Assembly: GCA_026990595.1 (NCBI GenBank)
Contig: JALXCZ010000007.1
Span: 19,433-83,432 of the forward strand
Length of the DNA: 64,000 nucleotides
From: Sulfurovum sp.
GTDB lineage: Bacteria > Campylobacterota > Campylobacteria > Campylobacterales > Sulfurovaceae
Direction: 5' to 3'
Both the position numbers and the translations under genes were made by a program. Shown here piece after piece: positions 42,767-50,809 of the stretch. Position 1 is the first letter of the stretch. Each line of letters starts with the position of its first letter. The notes below the pieces were generated by a model. The model saw only the letters and a list, made by a program, of their open reading frames with translations, did not search any database and was not told the DNA's origin.

Positions 42767-43516
42767 TTGTCTTCTCCTCACTTCTTTACCCTCATCATAG
42801 GCACTGAGATCCTCAACCGACGAAGAACTGATGCACATTTTGACTTCGTAACTAAAGCTCTTGCAGCTAAAGGGTATAAACTTACAGGGTCTTTCATTAT
42901 TGAAGATGACCCTGCTCTCATCATTCAGACTATTAAATTTATAGCATCTCAGCCCAACCCTGTACTTTTTTCTTTTGGTGGCATAGGTTCTACACCTGAT
43001 GACCATACACGTAAATGTGCGGCTATCGCTCTACGTAGTGGTGATTTTGTGGTGCATAAAGAAGCCAAACGTATCATAGAGGAAAAGCTGGGAGAGGCTG
43101 CCTTCCCTCACCCTATTAAGATGGCAGAGCTGCCACGTGGAGCAAAGCTTCTTGATAACCCAGTCAATAAGATGCCGGCATTCTCTTTGGATGAGAGATT
43201 TTTCTTCATGCCAGGCTTTCCTGAAATGAGCCACCCCATGGTAGAAGAGATACTTGAAAAACTTATACCTGAGAAAAAAATATACTATCGTCATACACTT
43301 ACTGCTCTATGTAAAGAAAATGAACTTATAGAAGTGATGGAACAGATGCCAAGGGATGTAGAATTCTCTTCTCTTCCAAAATTGTATGATGATGGATGGC
43401 GCGTAAGCATCTCTGTCGCATCCCATGATAAAGCGTTGGCAGATGAAGCATTCCAAATGTATATTGATACATTAAAAATAAAAAACATCTACTACTCTTT
43501 ACAAGACCAAGCATAA
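42767..43516 (+). CDS. Molybdopterin-binding / CinA N-terminal domain protein
   Basis: A 249-aa protein with the MoaB/MogA-like fold. FTLIIGTEILNRRRTDAHF (about 6-24) and SFGGIGSTPDDHTRKCAA (about 69-86) are the CinA-type signature. It lacks the CinA C-terminal deamidase domain. The start is TTG with GAGGA upstream. It may act in nucleotide repair or molybdopterin handling; no closer assignment is possible. It is translated close behind rpoD. Confidence 0.85.
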   Translation: MSSPHFFTLIIGTEILNRRRTDAHFDFVTKALAAKGYKLTGSFIIEDDPALIIQTIKFIASQPNPVLFSFGGIGSTPDDHTRKCAAIALRSGDFVVHKEAKRIIEEKLGEAAFPHPIKMAELPRGAKLLDNPVNKMPAFSLDERFFFMPGFPEMSHPMVEEILEKLIPEKKIYYRHTLTALCKENELIEVMEQMPRDVEFSSLPKLYDDGWRVSISVASHDKALADEAFQMYIDTLKIKNIYYSLQDQA

Positions 43517-43517
43517 T

Positions 43518-44705
43518 TTGAACTATATAGAAACCCTTCAACACCCTGTTATCAGAAGACTGTCATTCATACAGCTTATCTCCTACTTTGGTACATGGTT
43601 CTCTCAAGTTGCGATCTACTCAATGCTTGTCAGTTTTCATGCCGATGCCGTTACCATTGCAATAACTGCTGCCATGTCTATGCTTCCTGCTGTAGTACTG
43701 GCTCCTCTTATAGGGATCATTATAGACAAAATAGCCTTTAAAAGGCTTATGCTTACGCTTCTACTTGTAGAGATAAGTATGACTCTCGGTTTTATTTTTA
43801 TCAATTCTTTGAAATATATTTGGATACTAATGATTCTTATTTTCATACGTTCCTCAGCTGCAAGTATGCTTTTTTCTGCACAGATGTCACTTTTCCCAAA
43901 AATTCTTAAAGGAAAGATGCTTAAGAATACCAATGAAATACATTCTATCATCTGGTCTTTCACCTATGCTGCAGGTATGGCAGTCGGAGGAATGGTCACA
44001 CATTATCTTGGGGTTGATCTTGCTTTCAGTATAGATGCAACACTCTATATAATTGCCGTACTCCTCCTTTTGGGCTTGAAATTAAGTCTTGAAAAAGTGA
44101 TCTATGCAGATTCAAACTGGATAATGTTCATTGATGGGTTCAAATATCTTTTTAAACATAAAAAACTACTGCACCTTATCTTGCTGCATGCTGCCATCGG
44201 ACTTACAAGTTTTGATGCACTCACTACCCTGCTTTCTGACTATCAGTACAAAAAACTCATAGCCGTACCACTCGCAATTGGCTGGATGAATGCTACTAGA
44301 GCCTTAGGACTGATGATCGGTCCTTTCTTTATAGGCAGAGTGATCTCCAAAGAAAACTTGCACTACTTCTTTGTTTTACAAGGACTTGCCATACTCTTAT
44401 GGTCAGTATTGGAATTTAATTTTTACTATGCACTTTTTGCTCTCTTTGTAACAGGATTCTTTATTACCACACTCTGGTCATACACCTACCTACTCATTCA
44501 GGAAGAGACAGAGTCAAAATATATGGGAAGAGTGATCTCTTATAACGATATGTTCTTCATGCTCTCCAATATTGCTACGGCACTCTTCATAGGATATGCC
44601 GCTAAATGGGGGATGGCTTTAGAGGAAATAACATTTATCCTTGGGCTAGGCTTCATTGCCACAGCAGGTTATTATATATGGTTTAAAAAGAGCTATTTGT
44701 CATGA
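43518..44705 (+). CDS. MFS transporter
   Basis: A 395-aa inner-membrane protein with about 11-12 hydrophobic segments and an MFS-like layout. N-terminal IQLISYFGTWFSQVAIY leads into helix 1, and PLIGIIIDKIAFKRLMLTLL resembles the conserved loop 2-3. The start is TTG 2 bp after the previous stop; its RBS is weak, but the following residues are needed for helix 1. Substrate unknown. It overlaps the DTW-domain gene by 4 bp. Confidence 0.85.
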   Translation: MNYIETLQHPVIRRLSFIQLISYFGTWFSQVAIYSMLVSFHADAVTIAITAAMSMLPAVVLAPLIGIIIDKIAFKRLMLTLLLVEISMTLGFIFINSLKYIWILMILIFIRSSAASMLFSAQMSLFPKILKGKMLKNTNEIHSIIWSFTYAAGMAVGGMVTHYLGVDLAFSIDATLYIIAVLLLLGLKLSLEKVIYADSNWIMFIDGFKYLFKHKKLLHLILLHAAIGLTSFDALTTLLSDYQYKKLIAVPLAIGWMNATRALGLMIGPFFIGRVISKENLHYFFVLQGLAILLWSVLEFNFYYALFALFVTGFFITTLWSYTYLLIQEETESKYMGRVISYNDMFFMLSNIATALFIGYAAKWGMALEEITFILGLGFIATAGYYIWFKKSYLS

Positions 44706-45313
44706 AACTTGACCACAGAACAGTCTGTTACAATTGTTACAGACCCAAAAGCTCCTGTATGTGCGCCTACATCACACCCATTGAGACCAAAACAAAATTT
44801 ATCATCTTAATGCACCCAAAAGAGTTTAGAAAAACAAAAAACGGTACAGGTCACTTCACCCATCTTTCATTACCAAATAGTGAACTTTATGTTGGCATAG
44901 ACTTTACAGAGCATGACAGGATCAATGAGATCATTCATAATCCACACTACAGCTGCTACGTACTCTACCCTTCAAAAGAGAGTATTGTACTCAATAATAA
45001 GCCGATTGGAGAAGAAAGAAAAAAAAGTGTGATCTTTCTTATTGATGCTACATGGCCATGCTCCAGAGCCATGTTGCGTGCAAGTTCAAATATTGACAGA
45101 CTGCCAAAAGTAAGTTTCAGGCATACAAAAACTTCTGCATTTACTTTCAAAGAACAGCCAAAAGCCTATTGTCTCAGTACAATGGAAAGTACTCTTTGTC
45201 TGCTTGAACTGCTAAACAGTCATCATATAGAAAATCTGGATAAAAAAAGTTTAGAAAATTTTTTAAATCCATTCTATCAAATGGTTTCCTATCAACTCTC
45301 TTGCAACTTATAA
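44702..45313 (+). CDS. DTW-domain protein, probable tRNA-uridine aminocarboxypropyltransferase
   Basis: A 203-aa protein of the TapT/TuaA family, which adds the 3-amino-3-carboxypropyl group (acp3U) to tRNA. The zinc-binding start CYNCYRPKSSCMCAYI holds four cysteines. MHPKEFRKTKNGTG is the phosphate-contacting region, and the DTW signature appears as LIDATWPCSRAML. It is coupled to the MFS gene by a 4-bp overlap and is convergent with the YtfJ-like gene (6-bp overlap). Confidence 0.87.
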   Translation: MKLDHRTVCYNCYRPKSSCMCAYITPIETKTKFIILMHPKEFRKTKNGTGHFTHLSLPNSELYVGIDFTEHDRINEIIHNPHYSCYVLYPSKESIVLNNKPIGEERKKSVIFLIDATWPCSRAMLRASSNIDRLPKVSFRHTKTSAFTFKEQPKAYCLSTMESTLCLLELLNSHHIENLDKKSLENFLNPFYQMVSYQLSCNL

Positions 45314-45820
45314 ATGTTTCTCTATCAGTTTAAGTACCGCAGGTATTTCTTTTCTGCCTACCTTCCCGAATTTTTTATAGATAAGCTTTCCTCTCTTGTT
45401 AAAAATCAAAATATCTGAATTATCATCTGCAAGCTGCCACTTATCTACCAATACTTTCTTTTTGTCTTTTACATAAATAGTATCGGGAAACTTTTTTTGT
45501 TTACTCTTGAGTTTGGATGCGATGAGTACATTGGGCATCCATGTTGCAGCAAGATTGATAATAGCGATTGAACCATACTTTTTTCTGTTAAAATGACGTT
45601 TTTTCAGAGCATTACTCAGATCTTCATTGAGATCTTTCTTATCCGGATCAACATAAAAAACAATATATACTTTTCCTCTGAGCATTTTGGAACTCCAGGG
45701 TGTACCGTCAACCTTACCACCATTTTTACCATCAATGGAAACACTACTTGGCATTTTACCCAACTCGATAGCCATACTGTTTCCGATTATCAACAAAACA
45801 CCCAAAATGATCTTCTTCAT
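45308..45820 (-). CDS. YtfJ-family periplasmic thioredoxin-fold protein
   Basis: A 170-aa exported protein (signal peptide residues 1-18). WSSKMLRGKVYIVFYVDPDK, AIINLAATWMPN and KWQLADDNSDILIFNKRGK match the YtfJ pattern. It has a thioredoxin-like fold but lacks the CxxC redox pair, so it may be structural or regulatory. Function is poorly known. Confidence 0.78.
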   Translation of the reverse strand: MKKIILGVLLIIGNSMAIELGKMPSSVSIDGKNGGKVDGTPWSSKMLRGKVYIVFYVDPDKKDLNEDLSNALKKRHFNRKKYGSIAIINLAATWMPNVLIASKLKSKQKKFPDTIYVKDKKKVLVDKWQLADDNSDILIFNKRGKLIYKKFGKVGRKEIPAVLKLIEKHL

Positions 45821-45930
45821 ACTTTTTCCTTTTTTAAAAAGTTTATATTACAGATACTACCATGATTTGATGAACCATTAATGAATTTTATGTTAGAATC
45901 ACCAAAATTTAACCTAATGGAGATACACTT

Positions 45931-46449
45931 ATGGATATTAGTAAAATCGGACACGGCGATTGCCCTGATGCAGTAAAAGCGATCATTGAAGTACCATTAA
46001 ACTCAAACATTAAATATGAGTTTGACAAAGAAGCGGGTGGTATTGCTGTAGACAGAGTCCTCTACTCAGCTGTTCACTATCCGGCAAACTACGGTTTTGT
46101 AGCAAATACACTTTCTGATGATGGTGACCCGGCAGATATTCTTGTGCTTTGTGACTATACACTTCAAGCAGGTTCATACATCAAATGTAGACTCGTAGGT
46201 GTGCTTATGACTGAAGATGAGTCAGGTGGTGATGAGAAGCTTCTTGCAGTACCGACTGAAAAGATAGACCCGACTTATGCAAATATTCAAGATCTTTCTG
46301 ATATTCCGGAAGCAACACTTAACCGTATCAAAAACTTCTTTGAAACCTACAAAATGCTTGAACCTAACAAATGGGTAAAAGTAGCAGGGTTCAAAGACAA
46401 AAAAGCAGCAACTGAAATACTCGAAAAAGCAATCAAAAACTACAAATAA
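45931..46449 (+). CDS. ppa: Inorganic pyrophosphatase
   Basis: Soluble family I pyrophosphatase, 172 aa. NSNIKYEFDKE, YPANYGFV, and the metal-binding DDGDPADILVLCD (about 66-78) are present, with KIDPTYANI further on. Single gene with AATGGAG-type RBS upstream. Confidence 0.97.
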   Translation: MDISKIGHGDCPDAVKAIIEVPLNSNIKYEFDKEAGGIAVDRVLYSAVHYPANYGFVANTLSDDGDPADILVLCDYTLQAGSYIKCRLVGVLMTEDESGGDEKLLAVPTEKIDPTYANIQDLSDIPEATLNRIKNFFETYKMLEPNKWVKVAGFKDKKAATEILEKAIKNYK

Positions 46450-46458
46450 CCTATATAG

Positions 46459-46490
46459 GTCGGGGTGTCTCCACCCCGACAAAGCATTTT
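46459..46490. terminator. Bidirectional hairpin terminator between ppa and amidase gene
   Basis: GTCGGGGTG (46459-46467), TCTC loop, CACCCCGAC (46472-46480): a perfect 9-bp stem, followed by AAAGCATTTT on the plus side. It lies between the convergent ends of ppa and the first amidase gene. Confidence 0.75.
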
Positions 46491-46498
46491 AAGAAACC

Positions 46499-47269
46499 TT
46501 AAAACCCCATCTCTCTTTTACGATTATCCAAATAATGCCCTGCACCCTTTACGATGCCTTCTGCAATACGTTTTTGATACTCTGAAGAAAAAAGCCTATG
46601 ACGTTCTTTTGTATTGGTAATATACCCTACTTCAACAAGAATAGAAGGTCTACTTGCACCTACAAGTACATAGAAAGGTGCCGGCTTTGCTCCACCATTT
46701 TTTGTATCTGCATATTCCTCTCTAAGAGACTTCATAATATGTCTCTGCACATCAATGGCAAGTTTGTTTGACTCTATGATCTTTGGTCCATTGAGAACAG
46801 AGTCGATAATAACATTCTTGCTTAAACTGTCTGTACCCTGTAAAACCGCAGCATTCTCTTTAGCCGCAATACGTTGTGATCTTGCATCTCTCGTTTTTTG
46901 TAAAAAGTAAGTCTCTACCCCCTCTACAGCTTCAAAACGATTTCTGTCTGCGATGGCATTGGCGTGGATAGAAATGAAAAGATCGGCATTTTTTCTATCT
47001 GCAATACGTGTACGTTCTCCCAAAGTCAAAAAGTGGTCACTACCGCGGGTAAGATAGACTTGATAGCCTTTGTTTTTAAATATTTTTGCAACCTTGCTGG
47101 CAATTTGAAGTACAATGTCTTTCTCACATTTTCCAGCACAGACTGCTCCACTGTCATGTCCTCCATGTCCCGCATCAATCACAACCAAAGCATTTGATCT
47201 GTCAACACCAGGATTTCCACAGCCGATCAACAACAACATGAAAACAAATCCAAACACTATCTTTATCAT
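46499..47269 (-). CDS. N-acetylmuramoyl-L-alanine amidase, lipoprotein form
   Basis: Amidase_3 zinc enzyme that cleaves stem peptides from peptidoglycan, 256 aa from the ATG at 47269; an in-frame ATG at 47287 overlaps the upstream gene and lacks the AAGG site seen 8 nt before 47269. A lipobox (LLLIGCG) lies near residue 17, so it is probably membrane-anchored. Catalytic and zinc motifs are VVIDAGHGGHDSGA, FISIHANAI and SILVEVGYITN. It is a close paralogue of the gene upstream, without its N-terminal AMIN part. Confidence 0.9.
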   Translation of the reverse strand: MIKIVFGFVFMLLLIGCGNPGVDRSNALVVIDAGHGGHDSGAVCAGKCEKDIVLQIASKVAKIFKNKGYQVYLTRGSDHFLTLGERTRIADRKNADLFISIHANAIADRNRFEAVEGVETYFLQKTRDARSQRIAAKENAAVLQGTDSLSKNVIIDSVLNGPKIIESNKLAIDVQRHIMKSLREEYADTKNGGAKPAPFYVLVGASRPSILVEVGYITNTKERHRLFSSEYQKRIAEGIVKGAGHYLDNRKREMGF

Positions 47270-47279
47270 CTCTTTTCCC

Positions 47280-48479
47280 TTATTCAATATCTATCTCTTT
47301 TTTTCTATTGTTTAAATAACTGTCTACACCTTCTGCAATACCTTTGGCGATCAATTTTTGATATTTTTGGGTAAAGAGTCTTTTTCTCTCTCTTGGATTT
47401 GAAATATACCCTACTTCAACGAGTATAGAAGGACGACTTGCCCCTACCAAAACATAAAAAGGTGCATGTCTGACACCCCCGTCCCTGACACCTTTATAAG
47501 AACAGCGCAAATTTGTAATGATCCTTCTTTGTACATCAATAGCCAATTTATTGGATTGGACAATTTTTGGACCGTTAAGTACAGAGTCGATGATCACCTT
47601 TTTGCTCAATCTACTTCCTGCACCTTTAAGCACTGCTGCATTTTCCCTTGCTGCAATACGTTGTGATTTTGCATCTCTTGTATTCTGTAAATAGAATGTC
47701 TCCACACCATGTGCAGTCAAGCGATGTTTTTTAGGGACAGAATTTGCATGGATAGAAATAAAAGCAACTGAGCCTTTTTTATCTGCAATACGTGTACGCT
47801 GAGAAAGTTTTAAAAAACGGTTGGTAGATCTTGTCAAATAAACAGAATAGCCTCTTTTTTTGATCTCTTTTGCCACTTTTTTAGCGATCTGAAGTACAAG
47901 ATCCTTCTCTCTTTTCCCTCCTCCTATAGCACCGGTATCCTTTCCTCCGTGTCCTGCATCAATGACGATAAGTTCATTTTTATGATAACTTTTTGTAGGA
48001 GCAATAAGATAAGGCTTGTTTTTCTTATGTTTTTTTGTAATTTTTCTTGTTTTAAGAGATTTTCTACTTGCATATCTGGAAGATCTGGCTGTTGGGTTCA
48101 AAGTAAATTTAGGTAAAGGAATATGATAGCTTTTCCATGAAAAGAGCGGTTTATACGGTGTACAGACATACGATCTATCTGTTTCAATCACCACTCTTAC
48201 AATATTTCTTTTATATTGTGAAACTCTTAGTGATCGACAGTGGTTGCTTTTAAGATTTTTACCTACATACTTACCGGCTAAGCGTGTATTTTTGATATCA
48301 AACACTTCTCTGTAGGGTTTTCTCAGTGTAAAATGTCTAATTTGCTTTTTATCATACGACTGGCTGAATTCCAATCGTAACTCCCCCTTCTGCAGTGTCA
48401 CTTTCTTTAAAAGTGTGACAGAAGAGAAAAGGGTTGTTGCGCTTATCATAAATAAAAGAAAGATCTTAAGAAGTTTCAC
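47280..48479 (-). CDS. N-acetylmuramoyl-L-alanine amidase with AMIN-like N-terminus
   Basis: A 399-aa amidase with a signal peptide (1-19), an AMIN-like beta-rich domain (about 20-115) for septum or cell-wall targeting, a basic linker rich in Lys/Arg/Ser (about 120-165), and a C-terminal Amidase_3 domain with VIDAGHGGKDTGAIGG, FISIHANSV and SILVEVGYISNPRE. It probably splits septal peptidoglycan with an EnvC/FtsEX-type activator, also encoded in this window. It precedes its shorter paralogue. Confidence 0.9.
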   Translation of the reverse strand: MKLLKIFLLFMISATTLFSSVTLLKKVTLQKGELRLEFSQSYDKKQIRHFTLRKPYREVFDIKNTRLAGKYVGKNLKSNHCRSLRVSQYKRNIVRVVIETDRSYVCTPYKPLFSWKSYHIPLPKFTLNPTARSSRYASRKSLKTRKITKKHKKNKPYLIAPTKSYHKNELIVIDAGHGGKDTGAIGGGKREKDLVLQIAKKVAKEIKKRGYSVYLTRSTNRFLKLSQRTRIADKKGSVAFISIHANSVPKKHRLTAHGVETFYLQNTRDAKSQRIAARENAAVLKGAGSRLSKKVIIDSVLNGPKIVQSNKLAIDVQRRIITNLRCSYKGVRDGGVRHAPFYVLVGASRPSILVEVGYISNPRERKRLFTQKYQKLIAKGIAEGVDSYLNNRKKEIDIE

Positions 48480-48480
48480 T

Positions 48481-49590
48481 TTATTTATCTTCCCCTTCCA
48501 TCAACTTATGCATAAGCTCTTTAACTGTAATGATCTCACTTAAACGGTATCCGTTCGCTCCTGTAAAAAAAAGTCCGGTGTCAATCAATCCGTCATAGGC
48601 ATCGGTCAATCTGTCAGCAATACAGTATCCTACCACTTTTGCTTCTTTCCCGCGTTCACAAGGGGCAACACAATTAGAGATACATGCAACCTTGGGTGCA
48701 GTACCCTCTTCTATACTTTTGTGAAGATTTGTCTTTACCCCACGTGCAGGATACCCTACCGGTGATTTAAAAAGTTTGATCGTATCTTCCGTTGAATCAA
48801 TAATAACCTGTTTCATCACTTCAGAAGCATCACACTCAACCGTACCGATAAAACGTGTTCCCATTTGCACAGCATCTGCACCGATTTCCATCATCTTTAC
48901 AATATCATCATGGTTCCATATTCCACCTGCAGCAATCACTGGCATAGAACCCCAGTTTTTTGCTTCTTCTATCACAGGAGCAAGAATATTTTCAAGTTGA
49001 TTCTCTTCTAAAAAACATTCATCATATTTAAACCCCTGATGTCCACCGGAAAGAGGTCCTTCAACGATCACAGCATCTGGGAGTCTGTTATGTGTTTTTT
49101 TCCAGCGACGACACAAAATCCTCAATGCTTTTGCCGTTGAGACAATAGGCACCAAGGCAACATCAGGATAATCTTTGGCTGCTTCAGGCATGGTCAATGG
49201 TAGACCTGCACCGGTAATGATGATATTTGCACCTGCTTTACAGGCATCCTGAACCACACGGTCATAGTCGCTTTGTGCATACAGGACATTGGCTGCCAAC
49301 GGCTTGTCTCCACATATTTTTCTTGCATTTTTAAAAATATGCTCAAGTGCCTCATAAGAATAAAAATTGATCGCTTCAAGCGGTCTGTGCTCTTTGCCTA
49401 CCATCTCATTTCCATGAAGATATTTTCTTTTTTTATAGACACCTGTACCTACAGCTGAGATCACACCGAGTCCCCCCTCCTTTGAGACAGTGCCCGCCAA
49501 TTGATCCCAGGAGATACCTACACCCATACCACCTTGAATAATAGGTTTTTCAATAGTATATTTTCCGATTTTAAAAGATTTAAATGCCAT
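48481..49590 (-). CDS. Nitronate monooxygenase-family flavoprotein
   Basis: FMN-dependent TIM-barrel protein of 369 aa (2-nitropropane dioxygenase / FabK superfamily). KPIIQGGMGVGISWDQLAG (about 14-32), VEGPLSGGHQG, VIAAGGIWNHDDI and GADAVQMGTRF are family motifs. A cysteine cluster near the C-terminus (CISNCVAPCERG, then a further Cys) is unusual and might bind a metal or cluster. An enoyl-ACP reductase role (FabK-like) is an alternative. The start overlaps tyrS by 1 bp. Confidence 0.85.
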   Translation of the reverse strand: MAFKSFKIGKYTIEKPIIQGGMGVGISWDQLAGTVSKEGGLGVISAVGTGVYKKRKYLHGNEMVGKEHRPLEAINFYSYEALEHIFKNARKICGDKPLAANVLYAQSDYDRVVQDACKAGANIIITGAGLPLTMPEAAKDYPDVALVPIVSTAKALRILCRRWKKTHNRLPDAVIVEGPLSGGHQGFKYDECFLEENQLENILAPVIEEAKNWGSMPVIAAGGIWNHDDIVKMMEIGADAVQMGTRFIGTVECDASEVMKQVIIDSTEDTIKLFKSPVGYPARGVKTNLHKSIEEGTAPKVACISNCVAPCERGKEAKVVGYCIADRLTDAYDGLIDTGLFFTGANGYRLSEIITVKELMHKLMEGEDK

Positions 49591-50792
49591 TACCCCACCT
49601 TTACTTTTGCAAATTTTCTTTTTCCAACCTGCAAAATATATTCTCCAGAATCAAGGTTCAGTTTCTCATCAGAAATTTTTTCCTGATCCACTCTCACTGC
49701 ACCCTGTTTAATGTCCCTTCTCGCCTGAGAAGTTGAAGGCTCTATGCCTGCATCTACCAAGGCTTTACATATCCAGATCCCTTCTTCTACTTCTACTTCA
49801 TTCATATCAGAAGGAAGCTGGTTAGCTTTAAAGACATTATCGAATTCTGCTTTAGCTAGTGTAGCCAACTCTTCATTATAGAACCTTGTAACCAATTCAA
49901 GAGCCAGGTTCTCTTTAGCAATTTTAGGATGAAGTACACCATTTTGGACATCTTCTTTCATCTTAGCGATCTCTTCAAGTGATCTTTCACTCAAAAGTTC
50001 GTAATAACGCCACATCAACGTATCGGATACAGAAAGTGTCTTCGCATAAATATCTTTAGGCTCTTCTGTGATCCCAATATAGTTGTTCAAAGATTTACTC
50101 ATCTTCTGAACACCGTCAAGTCCTTCCAGGATAGGCATCATCAATACTGCTTGTTCTTTACCTGTTCCATAGGCTCTTTGAAGGTGTCTTCCCATTAAAA
50201 GGTTAAATTTTTGGTCAGTACCGCCTATTTCAATATCGGATTTTAATTCTACAGAATCATACCCTTGCAGCAAAGGGTAGATAAATTCAGAAATAGAAAT
50301 ACTATGTCCAGCCTTATAACGCTTTTCAAAGTCATCACGTTCAAGCATACGTGCTACATTGAATGTAGTTGTGAGTGCTACCATACCCGCCGCACCCAAA
50401 TCTTCAAGCCATGCAGAGTTGAATACCACGTCTGTTTTACCCTCATCCAGTATGTTAAACACCTGATCCTGATAAGTTTTGGCATTGGCCAAGATAGTTT
50501 CTCTATCAAGTACTTTTCTTGTTTCACTTTTACCGGTAGGATCCCCTATGGTTGCTGTAAAATCACCAATAAGAAGCTGTACCCGTCCTCCATGGTTCTG
50601 AAATGCTCTAAGTTTTTGAAGCAGTACCGTATGTCCAAGATGCAGGTCGGCTCCTGTAGGATCAAATCCTGCTTTGACTGTATACGTGGTACCATCTTCA
50701 TAATATTTTGAAACCAATTTCTCAATACGCTCCATATCTATGATCTCAGCGGTACCTCTGTTTATCTCTTCTAACGCTTTTTCTGTCAACAT
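49590..50792 (-). CDS. tyrS: Tyrosine--tRNA ligase
   Basis: Class I synthetase of 400 aa. HLGHT (HIGH motif) and KMSKS are present; FDPTGADLHLGHT and GGTDQKFNLLMGRHLQ surround the tyrosine site. The C-terminal S4-like domain (ARRDIKQGAVRVDQEKI) binds tRNA. Last in the pyrH-rpoZ-spoT-tyrS group, 17 bp after spoT. Confidence 0.97.
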   Translation of the reverse strand: MLTEKALEEINRGTAEIIDMERIEKLVSKYYEDGTTYTVKAGFDPTGADLHLGHTVLLQKLRAFQNHGGRVQLLIGDFTATIGDPTGKSETRKVLDRETILANAKTYQDQVFNILDEGKTDVVFNSAWLEDLGAAGMVALTTTFNVARMLERDDFEKRYKAGHSISISEFIYPLLQGYDSVELKSDIEIGGTDQKFNLLMGRHLQRAYGTGKEQAVLMMPILEGLDGVQKMSKSLNNYIGITEEPKDIYAKTLSVSDTLMWRYYELLSERSLEEIAKMKEDVQNGVLHPKIAKENLALELVTRFYNEELATLAKAEFDNVFKANQLPSDMNEVEVEEGIWICKALVDAGIEPSTSQARRDIKQGAVRVDQEKISDEKLNLDSGEYILQVGKRKFAKVKVG

Positions 50793-50809
50793 TTCTTTAT
50801 CATCCCCTA

